Below are positions 37,011 through 49,300 of a stretch of 64,000 nucleotides of DNA, in pieces. Both the position numbers and the translations under genes were made by a program. The notes under the pieces were generated by a model. It was not told the origin of the DNA. It worked only from the letters and a program-made list of their open reading frames with translations, and did not search any database. The DNA lies in assembly GCA_013399115.1 (NCBI GenBank), contig VXAA01000906.1, positions 165,515-229,514 on the forward strand, written 5' to 3'. The DNA comes from Anseranas semipalmata. Taxonomy: Eukaryota > Chordata > Aves > Anseriformes > Anseranatidae. Position 1 is the stretch's first letter. Each line of letters opens with the position of its first letter.

Positions 37011-38644
37011 CCCCGAGGCAGCTTAAAAGAAGATGCTGCTGTGAACAGAAGGGCGAAGGCACCATGAAGGCAGAGGGTAAGGGGAGGCCGTGGGGAGGCG
37101 GCGGAAGGGCCGGTAGCTGCAGGGAGGTGGGGAAGGGCCTGCTGTCCCTGGGCGTTCCGTTAGCCCCCTGGTTTTGAAAAGGTGCGCATCCTCAGTGCAG
37201 GTCTTGTGGGTGGTGCTGCCTGTACACGCAGGTGATGTGTTTATCTGGGGATTTGCCCCAGGGTCATGCCTCAGCCTTAACTTCTCCATTTCTGTGTTTG
37301 TAGCCTTGAGACGGTTTGAACGCACCTTCACATTGGCATGAATTTGAAATAATTGCTCCATAGTTCGGGAATGGTCTCCAGATGACTGAGGAGAACGCTT
37401 GGCCTGTGCTGTCCTGCTCTCCCCATATCCACGTAACACGATGCGCTGGTGGCTTGCCCAGTGAACAGTCAGGGTTACCCCCGCCCTCTTGCTGCCTCTG
37501 AGCTGCTGGTGCTATTTTGAATTTTTGGGAGGGATTTTTTCACAAAACTGGCTCAGTTTGTAACCTGTAGCTGCTTTACTGAGCTACTTCTACATGCGTG
37601 CATACTGACGCCAACTCAAGCCTTTAAAAAAGCACGGTAAGTTCCTGGAAGCCACCAGGAGCTTTGCCTGGCTGCCTTGCCCCTCTTCTCCCTTGGCTGG
37701 ACTACCTTGGGTTCAGCACTAGCCCCTTTTAATGCTCACCCGTGAAATACTTGGAAGTGGTGAGGAAACCAACACGGTCTACTCAGTTAAGGAGCAGCTT
37801 CAGACCGAAAGCTTTGAGTTTCCATCGGTACTGCTCATCCGTTGCGCGACCTTGTCTGAGCCTTAGGTCCACAGCCTGTGGGAGGAGGACGATCACAACT
37901 GGAATTTACTGGGGAAATAAGTTAACAAAATAGCTAATAGCTACTTTAGGAATGTGGAGATGTGGTGAGAGCAGAGTTTTTCAGTCAAAATGGTGTCCCT
38001 TATTCGTTCCTTGTATTGTCCTGTCTTCTCCTTGCCCGATGCTGCTGTTGTACATGTGTTGGAAAGGGGTTCTCTCCTCCTCCGGATGAGGAGCCAAGCA
38101 GTCCTGGCCGAGGGACAGCCTCAGTTTTGGACAAAATGAGATGTTGTTTGCAAAATGGCTGCATTGCTTTCTGATAACGCAAACCTGAGCTTTTCACGTA
38201 CACCTCAACGCGTAGCTGTTGTCAGCAGCGTGCTGCGCCTTGACATTGCACTGGTGCGCAGTGGATAGCTGAGGGCCCCAAACGCGCGCAAAATCTCAGC
38301 TCTGTGCTTATATTCCCACTGTGATCAAGAGTGTGAGCTGGTTTTGAGATGCCTGGCATTTTCTCCTCCACTGCATGTCCTAATGATCCAGGTGATTAAT
38401 TCAGGGTAGCAATTTGGAAGGGAAGGATGGAATCCCCTGCCTGGGTACGTGGCAGACGGCAGCATCCCTGATGTGTGCAGCCAGGAGCTCACAGGGAAAG
38501 TGTGGTCCGGTAGTTTTGTAATGCTGTACGATGTGGTTAGACTTGTTGATGGGAATGCCTCAACAATTAAAAAAAATCTGTATCAAATCAAACTACAGTC
38601 CAGAGCTTGCTTCATTTTTACAAATACAAATGATGCAAGTTTAG
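37011..38644. other. Non-coding stretch, partly GC-rich
   Basis: Purine- and CpG-containing sequence at 37060-37160 gives way to mixed sequence. No gene or repeat is recognised. ctaatgatccaggtgattaattc near 38380 is an isolated homeodomain-like patch. Confidence 0.5.
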
Positions 38645-38661
38645 TTTTTTTTTTTTTTTTT
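38645..38661. repeat. Poly(T) tract, 17 bases
   Basis: Uninterrupted T run about 130 bases before a CR1 fragment, but not part of it, since CR1 elements end in short 8-base repeats instead of a homopolymer. Confidence 0.9.
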
Positions 38662-38792
38662 AACTTGAAGTCATTTGAGGATGGAGGGGCAAGGTAAAGA
38701 ACGTTTCTTGACGTTTGCAATAATCAAGCATTTGTGTTGCTTTTAATTTTTTAAAGATTTCCTTTTTAAGCTATCTTTTTAAATCATTTAAT

Positions 38793-38850
38793 CAGAATCA
38801 CAGAATCCTTTAGGTTGGAAGAGATCTTCAAGATCACCTAGTCCAACCTA
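38793..38850 (-). mobile_element. CR1 LINE 3'-end fragment (reverse)
   Basis: cagaatcacagaatccttta, then ggttggaagagatcttcaag and atcacctagtccaacc, is the reverse complement of an avian CR1 3' end. Only about 58 bases survive before unrelated sequence. Confidence 0.85.
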
Positions 38851-39009
38851 TAAGAAGGTAAATGTTTTCATCGGCTGTTGTGCACTTGTATTTTATTCAC
38901 ATGCTTATATCATGCCCACCCCTGTGGTGCCTGAACAGCCTGCTACCCCCGAAATACAGCAGGCCAGCAGGAAGCGATGCGAGACAATCACATCGGTGCA
39001 GAAAACATG

Positions 39010-39172
39010 ATTGAAGATTTTGAAGGGCTTTATAGGTCAAGGAGAGCGCCTTGAAGCTAATGTGAAATTTGACTGGCAACCGGCGGGTGGTGGAGCCGGG
39101 AGCGGGGCTGCGCGCTCGCTCCACCTGGTGCCAGTCAGGATCCCGGCAGCAGCACCCTGTGCCAGCTGCAGT
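39010..39172 (-). mobile_element. L2/CR1-like LINE, decayed reverse transcriptase tail
   Basis: On the minus strand one frame reads LQLAQGAAAGILTGTRWSE, matching the conserved LQ..QN.AARILTGTRRSE segment near the C-terminus of L2/CR1-type ORF2. A shifted frame then reads LPVKFHISFKALSLTYKAL, matching LPVK.RI.FK.LLLTYKAL, which normally follows about 10 residues later. The frame change between them shows an old, dead copy. It sits in a CpG-containing stretch, also typical of this segment. Confidence 0.65.
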
Positions 39173-40544
39173 CTGTAATTGGGTGTTCGGGGCCTTGTAG
39201 CAGCTCACAGTGAATGGAGCACAAGCAGGAGCAAATAGCTCTGCTTCCGAAAGGGCAGGTTGCTGGCAGTCTGACCGTGTTTCTGAAGTAAGGGAAGAAG
39301 GATTTGCTGGATAGAGCTTCACCTGCATGCGTTTCATTGCAGGTGCAAGACAAAGTCCATCTCCTAAATTTCTTACCAAGGATCTAAATGGCAGCAATGC
39401 TTTACTAAATGAAAAAAATAAAGATAAGAGATCGAAGGCAGCATATGTAGATCATTTCTGCAATACTTACTTTTGAGTTTTAATTAAAGAAGACTTGAGA
39501 ATTTAATCCGGCGTTTGGTACGGCAAGAGGGCAGCCTAGCTGGAGATGAAGGAATAATTTCGTAATGGGTCAGCAGTGTGACCACGTGAAGGTAGTGTAA
39601 CTATAGGGATGGTTCTGTTGGGCTTGGGCATCGGTGGAAAACCAGGCACCTAGGAAAAGCATTTGAATTAATGGACCCTATAACTCAGTGGTGGCTAAAT
39701 GGAGAAGAAATGAGTGGGACAGACCTGGACCTTGCTTGTACAGCACAAGGTGGCAGAGGAGGGAAGTGCAAAGGGGCCAGTTCAGCCTTCTTGTGTGCCT
39801 TACCTTCCCATTTACGTGAGGTCCTCACGCCCCAGGAACATTGAGTGGGCATCTAAGTTTTCCTAAAATTAACCAGGTTCAGTAAGTGTGTGACGAGAAG
39901 GCACACAAACCTTAAACGACTGAGCATGTAATATCAGAATACCAGGAGGGCAATAAATGATGAGTTCTAGCCACCTCTTCCCGTCTTGCTCCTCACAAAG
40001 GAGGTGAAGTAGTTCGATGCTCACTATATCATACCCTGACAAAGCTTCTGTGCTTGGCTGAGTGCTTGCCGTGCCTTCCTGGAACGCTTTGCCTTTCAAA
40101 TCGGCAAGCAAACCGCTGAGTCGGCATTGCAGTGTTTGCTCTACCTGTCCTCATCAGGTCTGCGCAAGCTGGGGGAAGGATGTTGACAAAAGCAATCGAT
40201 AGAGTAAAGAATGATGAACCAATGAAAGGGATGCGACTGAAAGGCCACCACGGAGACCACAACAGTCCTGATGGTATCATAATTATCATTTTTGGGGATG
40301 GTAAATTAAAGTGCTAGCACAGAAATAGTGGGATCAATAATTAAAACCTTGGGAAGTGTAAGGTTATAAAAGAAGAGGCCAAGAGCAGTAACTGTTCTGC
40401 ACAGAATGCTCCCTCTACTATTTAGTTTCCCACATAACCATCCCCTGTAATGCCATCTGATGGCCTGTTTGTGGACTCCTTCAGATACTGATTATGTGCC
40501 AAAGAACTGCAGGCTGTGGGGGACAAGGCTTTTATACGGAGGGA
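39173..40544. other. Non-coding stretch, nothing recognised
   Basis: Unique mixed sequence. Minor AT-rich patches occur at 39410-39500 and 40260-40350 (ggtatcataattatcattt) without a clear cluster. Confidence 0.55.
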
Positions 40545-40645
40545 TTACAGACCTCGGGTTTATCCTGGCTTGCATGGCTGTCAGCTCCTTGTGTGACCTT
40601 GAGCAAGGCGGTTTACTGCTGAATGACTCGTTTTTCAACTAAAAA
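40545..40645 (+). mobile_element. MIR SINE relic (forward)
   Basis: The MIR landmarks appear in order: gggtttatcctggct (box B, gggttcgaatcccggct), ggctgtcagct, ttgtgtgaccttgagcaagg (core tgtgtgaccttgggcaag) and a ctgaatgactcgtttttc segment (ctgtgcctcagtttcc). Old and divergent, but the colinear match is persuasive. Confidence 0.6.
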
Positions 40646-41014
40646 AGGATTGCGCCTTTCAGATGCTGGTTCAGCGGGTACTTTGCTGTACTTGCATGGG
40701 GGTGACTATAGTTGTCCATATGCAACTTTCTGGAGTGCGTCAGGATGGTGCAGGTTAGGCTTAGCTGTAGTAAAGCTCTGCCTTCAGATCTTCTAACGCT
40801 ATTAATGTTAATATTTGCCATGCTTGGAGCTGTGAGCAAGAGCATGACTGAATATTTGCAAGACACATGAAACCACACAGAAGAGTGTCATTATGGACAA
40901 GCTAAGTAGCTCTGGTATCTGAACCTATGAGAACATTGTCATGCATACAAGCTGAGTTGTAACTTGTGTGGTTTGTGAGCTCTGCTTCCAGTTGTCAGAA
41001 GCTGAAAGACCTTT
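40646..41014. other. Non-coding stretch, nothing recognised
   Basis: Unique sequence following the MIR relic; no motif stands out. Confidence 0.55.
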
Positions 41015-41028
41015 AAAAAAAAAAAAAA
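41015..41028 (+). repeat. Poly(A) tract, 14 bases
   Basis: Short A run followed by purine-rich sequence; no retroelement body is visible. Confidence 0.85.
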
Positions 41029-41159
41029 GTGCAGAAATGAACAGGAAGGAAGTGAAAGAGCAAATACTGGAGGTGCAAGACAAGTATAAAGAAAAAGCAA
41101 ACAAAAACAGAAAGACGTTGTATAACAACTTTGTGCTTTGAGAAGCTGCGTTTGTTTTC

Positions 41160-41285
41160 ACAGTATCAGTGGCTGGGACTGGCAGGCGCCTGAGGCAAGG
41201 ATCTGCTCCAACCCCTGCTTGAGCGGGGTCGGGGGGGCTTGCCCAGGACCATGCCTGGTGGGATTTTGCCCAGGTAACTTTTTAA
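41160..41285 (-). mobile_element. CR1 LINE fragment (reverse)
   Basis: tctgctccaacccctgcttg, agcggggtc and gcttgcccaggaccatgcc, then tggtgggattttgcccagg, follow the reverse complement of the CR1 3' region (ccaacccccctgctcaagcagggtc..aggttgcccaggaccatgtccaggtgggtttt). The terminal repeat end is lost. Confidence 0.7.
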
Positions 41286-41459
41286 CTCTTTAGGTTTTTT
41301 CCAGCTCGTATATTACTCTGCACAAAGCAAGTGTACTAGCTCAGCTCAGTGTGTGTTACAAGCAGCGCAGATGGTTTGAAGGTGCAAAGGAATGCTGTTT
41401 AGTCTTATGCTTAAAATTCTGCTGGATGGGCAGGTCTGGGCCACAGCCTTAATTTGTCA

Positions 41460-42460
41460 ACATCAGTAATTAAAAAGAAAAAGAAATGTAAAGAATTTTT
41501 CATAGCTCTCTGTGATCAAGTCTTGCAGTTGTTGTTCAGTCCCTACAGCAACTGCCTATTCTTGTTTTTGACTCTTGTCCTGAAAAGAGCCACAGTTAAA
41601 TACTAGACAGAGATTTCGGTGAGCATTCTTCTGATGCAAAACTTTATTTTGCTGTCACAGGTTTACTTCTTACTGGTCTCACCTTGTCTCCCTCTAACAT
41701 TTCAGTGAAATAACTTGATAAGAGCTGAGAAGAATGATCTTCAAAAAGAACCTGTTGGTGTTAGACAATGATTGGATCCAAACTGTTGCGCGTACATATA
41801 TGTATGAGAAACATCAGATTAAACGACAGACTGATAATGAGTGTGTTAAGGGTTAATTATAATTACCCACAAATTCCAGGATTTTTTTCTACAAATGAGA
41901 TTTTGAACACAGTCTGCATATGCCAGAAAGGAACAAGTTTGCCTTAATTTGTTCTCATTCTTTTTAGCTTATTCTGTACTTCAACTTGTTTATGTCTCGG
42001 GATCTTTACTAACCTAGCTTTTTTTGTTCTCTCTTGGTTTGCATGAGCTCAACTCACGTAGTCCAAGGCTCAGAGTAATGCCATGCAACACACACCAATG
42101 GCTCTTTCAGAAGCATTCTGCTTCAATTAGCATGTGTCAAATATTTACAGCCAGCTTGTGGTCTGCAGAAGAAATTATTCATCTCCATAAAATGGATGAT
42201 AAAAATTATCCCAAACTGGAGTAAACTTGAACCATGAATATATTAAAGAAACTTTCAATCTGTTCATGGACATTTTGCGAGCAGCAAAAAGCAACATGAA
42301 TCATGTGAATTACTTCCTTTGCATTTTTCACTTACCGATAGGGAATGTTACGGACTCTGGTAGTAACACAAGGAGGGGGATTTTATTTTCAGTGTTGTTC
42401 TCTTCAGTGTGCGTATTTCTTCCAAGCTTTATTTCAACCTAGATTTTTCTACCTCCTCTA
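41460..42460. promoter_or_regulatory. Candidate conserved non-coding cluster
   Basis: About 1 kb of unique, repeat-free AT-rich sequence. It includes ctgataatgagtg, the 12-base palindrome taattataatta within ggttaattataattaccc (41854-41865), gcttcaattagcatg, gaagaaattattcatc and ccataaaatggatg. The 42030-42330 part is the densest. Open frames across it are short and unremarkable. Confidence 0.4.
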
Positions 42461-42829
42461 GGTGATTAAGGTAGAATATGTCTTTGTTAGCTTTGGTAGT
42501 GTGTCCGTGTTGGGAAGCTCAGCCTGGCCAGTCCGGGAGAAGTCCCGGGATGAAAACCAAGCCTGGCTACAGCTCGAACATCCTGCCCATAACTCGCACT
42601 GGGAGTGTCAATCATTAGGCTAAATTGTCTGTAGATATGTATGTCAGTGTATGTAAGATAACATTGCTTTTCATTTTACAGCGAAGGGTGTTATTCCAGT
42701 GATGGCAGCATTCCCGGTGTCCCTGTGAGCTTGCCTAGGAGTAAAGTGTAGCTCCTGCATATAGGTCAGAAAAGGACGTTGTTATAACTAGTGTCCTTGA
42801 TGGAAACTGATATGTGCTGAATTTGCAGA
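42461..42829. other. Spacer between candidate elements
   Basis: GC-richer sequence with a ccgggagaagtcccgg inverted repeat near 42533-42549 and no other feature. Confidence 0.5.
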
Positions 42830-43090
42830 AAGCCTGAGTTCAGTGTCATCCGTTTTCAGTATTTCCCGAACAATTGATTTATTTCACATTATTAATGAAC
42901 TTTGCAGCAGTTCCACTTGTCAGGCCTACTCTGCAGGGGTCAATAATGAGAGGAAACCTGATGTTAGTGGATCCAGCTTAAGTGATTCTGTCATGCTAAC
43001 GATTCAATATATCAGGACAAATGTCAGCTCCTTCCAATATGTTAATTCCTCTGATCCTATTTGCATAAACTACAGTCAATGAAATACAAG
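42830..43090. promoter_or_regulatory. Candidate conserved non-coding element
   Basis: Dense in motifs: cccgaacaattgatttattt (SOX-like core), cacattattaatgaac, gtcaataatgag, atgttaattcc and ctatttgcataaac (octamer-like). A 79-codon frame is open through it, but the product is serine-rich without a known motif and there is no exon border signal. Confidence 0.45.
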
Positions 43091-43285
43091 TTCCCCTTCT
43101 AGGATAGTTAATGGAGATTTGTAAAGGATTTTTTATTTTGTTAAGTTTCCAAGAGGAGAATGAGGGCTAATTCCTGGGCTCCATGTGTAACTTCACATGC
43201 TTATTTCTTCGTCAGGAAGATCAGGATGGTGGTGGTATGGGAAGGATAAGAAAGACAAAAGTTAACAGTGTTTGTTGGAAATTCT

Positions 43286-43440
43286 AGTATCGATCCCCGT
43301 AGTCGACTGCAGGACGGACGGCTGTGCTGGCGGCGTAACGCTTCGTTCAGAGGGACAGAGCAGTAGGTCCGCGTGCACGCAGGGACGGAGCGCAGCGGCA
43401 CTGCTGACCACTGCTGTGAAGAGGAGCGGGAGGAAGGGGT
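43286..43440. other. Small CpG-rich patch
   Basis: About 15 CpG dinucleotides occur in roughly 150 bases (cgatccccgtagtcgac, gacggacggctg, ggcggcgtaacgcttcg, ccgcgtgcacgc, gacggagcgcagcgg), far above the flanks. It could be an orphan CpG island or an unannotated transcript start, perhaps linked to the candidate elements just upstream. Frames are open on both strands because of the composition. Confidence 0.5.
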
Positions 43441-46179
43441 GTTGCTTAGTGTTGGGCTTGGGATATGGCTGGCTGGCTTTATCCATACACTTCTAATGTG
43501 CCATGAGTGAACCCAAGGCTTGTGTAAGACGACCGTGCTCCTGCCAGGATGCTCTACAGCTCTGTCCGGGCAGGTGAGTTGTCACCAAAGCAGGAGCAGA
43601 GGAAATCTCAGAGATGTGGAGGGTGCCTGAGCTGGCCTGGGGAGAGGCAGCGGCTCAGGCCAACATCTCTGTGAGCTCCGGGGTGCCCTTTGCAGCCTGG
43701 TGGCTGTTTGTGTCCCAGCCCAGAGCCACGCTGGCAGCTCAGCCCCAGCCTCAGTCACCTCCTTCCTCTGCCCGCCGTTGTCCTAGGGAGTCCAACAACA
43801 AGCAGTGTCTTTCAGAGACATTTAGGCTAATGATTGGTTTGTTGTCCTAGACTCCGAAATTTGTCAGACTCCTTATCCCTCAGGTTGAGAGTCACTGGCT
43901 TAGAGCAAAGCGGCTGTGTTGATAGGCAGCAAGTGCACGTGAAGCTGAGCAGAGGAGAGGCCAAGAGCTGCTGTTGTGTGCCAAGGCAATGAACAGAGGC
44001 ATGGGGTTAAGCCTGCTGACCTTGGTAGCTCCGAAATAGCTACTGGTGGCTGCTCTGCCAGGGGTGTTTGTGAAAAGCAACTCCTGCTGCTGTGGTTTGT
44101 GGTGTGATGAGGTGCACACGTGATAGAGAGAGAGCTGGAGAGCAGTCCAAGCCAGCGTGAAGCAAGGCAGAAACAGGGTGGAGGCAAGAGGTAGCTTTAC
44201 TTGACCCTGAGCTCCTTATGAGTGGGTTCACCTGTGAGAGTAGTGGCAAGGAGTGGACATCAAGAGGGGCTTGTGTTCTCCCTCCTGTGCTCAGAATGGA
44301 GGATTAACTCTTCATATTAGTGTACAGGGGGGAGTAGATTCTTCCCAAAATATCGCCCAAATCTGTGTCCTCCTGGCATGAAGCTTAGCATCAGCAAAGC
44401 ACTAGCAAGCTTCCTAGGCGTGCTCTTCTGTCTCTTTTCTGTTGTCTTTGATTTCTCAGCTGCTCAGGCGATGGTGTTTCTGCATTCAGGGAGGTGAAGT
44501 GCTTACCTGTGGCTCCTACAGTACCTCAACATGGGTGAAATGGGGCTCCTGTGGCTTGCACCTGTTTTTTCCACAGGGATGATCCTGTCTTCTCCTTACA
44601 GCACCATTCTTCTGTGTGCAACAACTTGCCTTTAGGCATAAGACAATAATTCATGAACATTAAAAGTGGAATATCATTTGCCTGTATGTTTATGAGATAG
44701 ATGTTACTTGTTCTCCTGCACTTTCCTGTGGCCAACATAGTGCCGTCCTTGGTACCTGCAGATGCTACATTTGAGCAACTTAATCCTTTACTTCCACCAG
44801 CGATTTTAAGTGAGGCATGTATTTAAAAAGAAGTCTCACTGGGGTTCTCAGTCAGTACTTGGCTTTTAGCAAGATTTCTTAATTAAAAATGATGGTTTGG
44901 TATGGTACTTCCCTCCCTCTCTGCCCTGGATTTTTGACATTATTCTCTGGTGTTGAGCACCAGCAATAAGAAGCTGCAATGCCAATGGTGGCAAAACACC
45001 TCGAGGGGAAAGCAGCCTTTCCCACAGAGTGTGAAAGTGTCTCAGGACTTAAAAACTAAGCAGCTACTGCTTTGTTTTCTTCCACTTCCTCTGTGTATGA
45101 AATCACCGTGATAGATCTGCAGGAAGAGATTTAGTTGCAGATGGCAGAGGTCAGTGTATTGTGTATTCAATGTAGTCAATAATAAAGTCAGGACTTATGC
45201 TAACCGAATGTTAATAAGGAATCACAAGGACCTTGGAAAGTCATTACGACTGGTCATTTGCTTCACAATATTGCTCCAAACAGGCTCCGGAGGCCAATGC
45301 AAGGGGATTAAAAAAAACGTCTGGAGGAATAAGGGAAAGCAGAAAGACTAAAAATAGAAGGTTTGCACAAAGTGCAACAGCCCATTGCAAAAACAAGGGC
45401 GGTTGTTACACAGCAAAGGAGCCAGTCTTACTTCATGAAACGGCTTCTGTCATTGAACCCCATCCTAGTGGTCCTTCATCCCTGACACTGCCGTTCCATA
45501 GGCCTTGGAGCTCGTGACAAAACTGTCCATCTTTTGGGTCGGGGGGGTAACCTCAGCTATGTTTATAAAACAGAAGTGACGCAAACCGCGAGCAGTTGTC
45601 ATGATTAGAGGTGGAACAGACACAAAAGAGAAGTGGATTGATTCCTGTAGCTTCAGACGCCTGGTCAAAATATTTACTTTTGTTGGGATTTTTGTGGGAA
45701 CAATTTAGGATTTGCTCTGAGCTCTTGGTTTGGATTGGGCTCAAAAGGAAAACCCTTCAGGCTGCGGTGTGACCCTCTCAGGAGAAGTTCCTTCTTCTGA
45801 ATAAACTATTTATTATCCCTTAGAGTAGGTGATCGTTACTTTGCTCCCCCCCTTGAAATAACCACAGCAGGAACAAAAAGTTCAATCTCTAAACAGAATC
45901 ACTGAATCCGACCCGGACCAGGCTACCTTTGGAGGGATGCTGGATGTGGGATTTTACCGCCGCTCCTCACCTTTATTTCCTGAGGCTGCTAATGAATGAG
46001 ACGTCTTCCATGGCATTAGGAAAGGAGTCGGTGAGCACCCGGCTGCTGTTGCTGCCACGGGATGCGAGGCTTCTTGCAAGTTTTGTGGTTGAAGCCGCAG
46101 TCCTTATTCCACTGAGCGATGCCTAGTCCTGCGAAATACCTGGTTCCACTACTTGTCTGTGTGTGTGCCACTGAACCGG
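43441..46179. other. Non-coding stretch, nothing firm
   Basis: Frames at 43892-44249 overlap in several phases. A unique AT-rich patch at 45150-45260 (gtcaataataaagtc, gaatgttaataagg) might be regulatory. Confidence 0.5.
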
Positions 46180-46345
46180 CCTCTACTAGTTAATTTATTG
46201 CAAATGCTTATAAAATGCATGTAGAAGGCAGGTAGGTCTGTCATAAATCTGAAAGAATTAGCTTAATGCTCCTATTGTTTGCCAGCTGTGTCTGTGGGCA
46301 TAATGCCTGTGTTTTCATTAAAATTTGGTCTGAGGGTAAGAGTTC
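46180..46345. promoter_or_regulatory. Candidate conserved non-coding element (short)
   Basis: ctagttaatttattgcaaatgc, gaattagcttaatgctcc and gttttcattaaaatttgg lie within 165 unique bases. Called by motif density. Confidence 0.3.
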
Positions 46346-49300
46346 GGTAGACAAAATCACTGGTTTTGCAGTAACTTTCCAGCATATTTACTGCGGAAAG
46401 AGCCAGTGAGGCTGTTAATGTTGCACTGAATTCCACTCCTGGACAAGTTTCAAACCGCGTGCAGAGGATGCCTACGTTTTTGTCAGTCGTACAGTGGTGA
46501 GGAACCTCGTCTCATTTATAAATATGCTTCACTCAGGGAAGCTATGTCCGCAGTTGCGATGAAGTAGCTTGAATATTAGAACAAAGCAGCCCAGTGAGTG
46601 ACAGGGATTCTGTTGGGTTTCGCTTATTTTGCTTGTCAGGCGGTGTCAAAGTTGTGTAGAAGTCTCTGCTACCTTCTTGTCCTCCTGAGCACAGCTGTGA
46701 CCTGCACATTTTAAACATTGTTTGTAATCAAAATAAATAAAATAGGACCTGCAAAGCATCGTATGACTTCATTTGTGAGGCATATCACTTCCTACCTTAG
46801 GTTCTACGCAAAATTGAACAAAGTGCAATTCAGGGCGAGTTTGCCCAACCCACCCTCATCCAGGTGTGAAACCAGGTAGCAATCTAGCTCAGTGTGCTGA
46901 GCAGCAGGGGGGGTTTCAGCCTCTCCCCTTAATGCCTAGTGTGTTAGATCAGTTTGAATAATGGCTTTAAGTAAGAAAATGGGAATAAACAAGCACTCAT
47001 CCTGTCAGTGGTCATCCGAGCAGATGGTAAATATAAATAAGCAGTGTAGCTGTTATTCTCTAACATATGCCTTCCAGGTTCTTCTTCACTGGAACAGTGC
47101 TAGTCCAACACAGGTGAGTCTTCAAATGTCACATCCTTGTTATACTGAACAGCCCTTGGGAAATGTCCTGCATGTTCATCTAAAGGGAGCAAACAAAAAA
47201 TGAAGGAGTAGTCCCTTAAGAAGTTGATGGTAATGGCTTTGCCACCATTTGTTACTGCTCAAAGGGACATCTGCGGGTTATTCGAGTATCCCAGGAGCTT
47301 AGTACTTTAGCTAATAGTGGGGCTTTGGTGCAGCAAAATACTTAGTGCCCTCGGCGTCCGTACAGTTTCCTCAGAAGAAAGAGTGTGGAGGCTCTGGGTA
47401 GCAAAAAGCTTTTGTTTTCAGTGATGATCTCTTCATTCAGTGCTTTCACAGATAAATCCTGGATTGTGTTGTGCGGGAAGGGCTGCAAGAAGCTTAAATG
47501 AGCATGCACATTCCTTCCTTGCTTTTTTCTCAGAGATCCTTCATTTGTTAAGGAATTGCAGTGTTTCAGAGTTCCGGTATGAAAAAACTATGTGCATTTT
47601 TAACAAACTCAGAGTTCTGCACAGAGATTAACTGCCTCCTTCTGCTTAACCCCAGGCTAAATGACACGTGTGGTGATAAAATCAGAATGAGAAGTACAAG
47701 TGTCTATAATGCAGTCAAGGTACAGAAAGGAGATTTAGCTTTTGTCATATCATAATCATAACACCTTTAATGAAAACGTAGCTGTTACGTCTCATAAAGA
47801 TACCTTCTCTACCTCAGAATAAGGATATGTTAGCATAATGCAGAACTTGTCAGGAAGCTCTTGCTCTTTATTTGTTTCCCCACAGGACTCTTGATGACAG
47901 CACCTTAAAGCTTTGGAGATGCAGCTGACTTAAATCTGTGTAGCTTCATTGATTTTAAAAGGATCCGATTTACACGAGCTGTGGTTTTAAAACAATATCA
48001 AGCTTTGCATCAACCGTAAGTTAATGCAAAGAGCATCTCCTCACTTCACTGAGGGAGGACTCAGCCATATAGACATTTAATGCACAAAGCTAATGAAAAC
48101 TAACTCTTCATGATCCCTCAAGTACGCTCCAATTGTTAAGTCCTTTTACTCTGGGAATTTCCCCTTCAGCCCAGCTCTATCCCATCATGAAAACATTTCC
48201 TTCTTCCACCAAAAAAACACTGAAAGATGTAAGAGGCCAGTGCTGGACATCTCGCCTGTATCTGAGTTGTGAATGCAATCTGGTCCAGCCCTCCCAGAAA
48301 AGCTGTACTAAGTGCCAGAATGTGCAGTGGTATTCATATGCAGCAGTTTGTGTATCAGCACTCCATGTGCAAGATTCAAGAGCAAATTTCAATTATAGTC
48401 GTTTTAAAAACATTTTGAAAATGCTGCTACTTCATGCCTATTGATTTCCTTATTGAAATCAATATTCATATAATGAGGTCTGAAGCATTTCTGACCCAAG
48501 TAAATGCAGTGAATTCTTGCGGGGGGGCAGGGAACACTCTGGTAATGGAAATTTAGGGATTTATCTTAAACCTGCATGAAATACAGGCACTTGAAAGACT
48601 TCTAGCAGGGCAGAGGGTGCTTTGGTGTACTTAATTTTGACTTTGATTAAATAGACGTTTTTAGGTATGAGACAGGATCTTTGTTATGCAATCACCTAGC
48701 AATAAGCAATAAAATGTATTGAAGCAATATTTACTTTACAAATTCTGCATGGCACAAAACTGAATAAATCCTTGGGTGATACAGTTGGTCACTGTCACTG
48801 CTGCTGATCTACTTAAGACCATCCAACTCTGATTTAAGAGTGTGACTTGAATACAATCTGCTTTTCCAAAGGAAGTGGTTTTACTGGTTGCTTGGCCTCA
48901 TGGCTAAGAATGTACAGTTCATCAGTACCATGAGTTTATCTAGCTTCAGTTTCAAGTAGCTGTATTTGTTTGGTTTTGATAAAAACTAAAAACTACCTGC
49001 AAACTGTTTTCTTGGTAAGTGATGGTATTATTCCTTCGTCCTGTCTTACCCTGCTGCTGATTGCTCTTGGCCCTAAATCTATGTATACGTGGAATAGCAT
49101 GGTTCCTAACATAGTTTTGTGATTGTGTTTCTAACTTAAACAACTGAAAGGATCCGTAAGGAATCACAAGATCTATGTCTTGTGTTGTGCGCCTGACTTC
49201 CTCCTTTGCCACGACTGGGGATATTTTCACTGCCAAGAGGTTCAATGGAGAAATATTCCAGCGTGCTTCTAATGGGTACCTTTCAGTTAGGAGGTAGATA

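Noticed and set aside
38897..39397. 166-codon minus-strand open frame as a gene
   Set aside because: Part of it is a frameshifted LINE reverse transcriptase remnant, so it is repeat-derived and dead.
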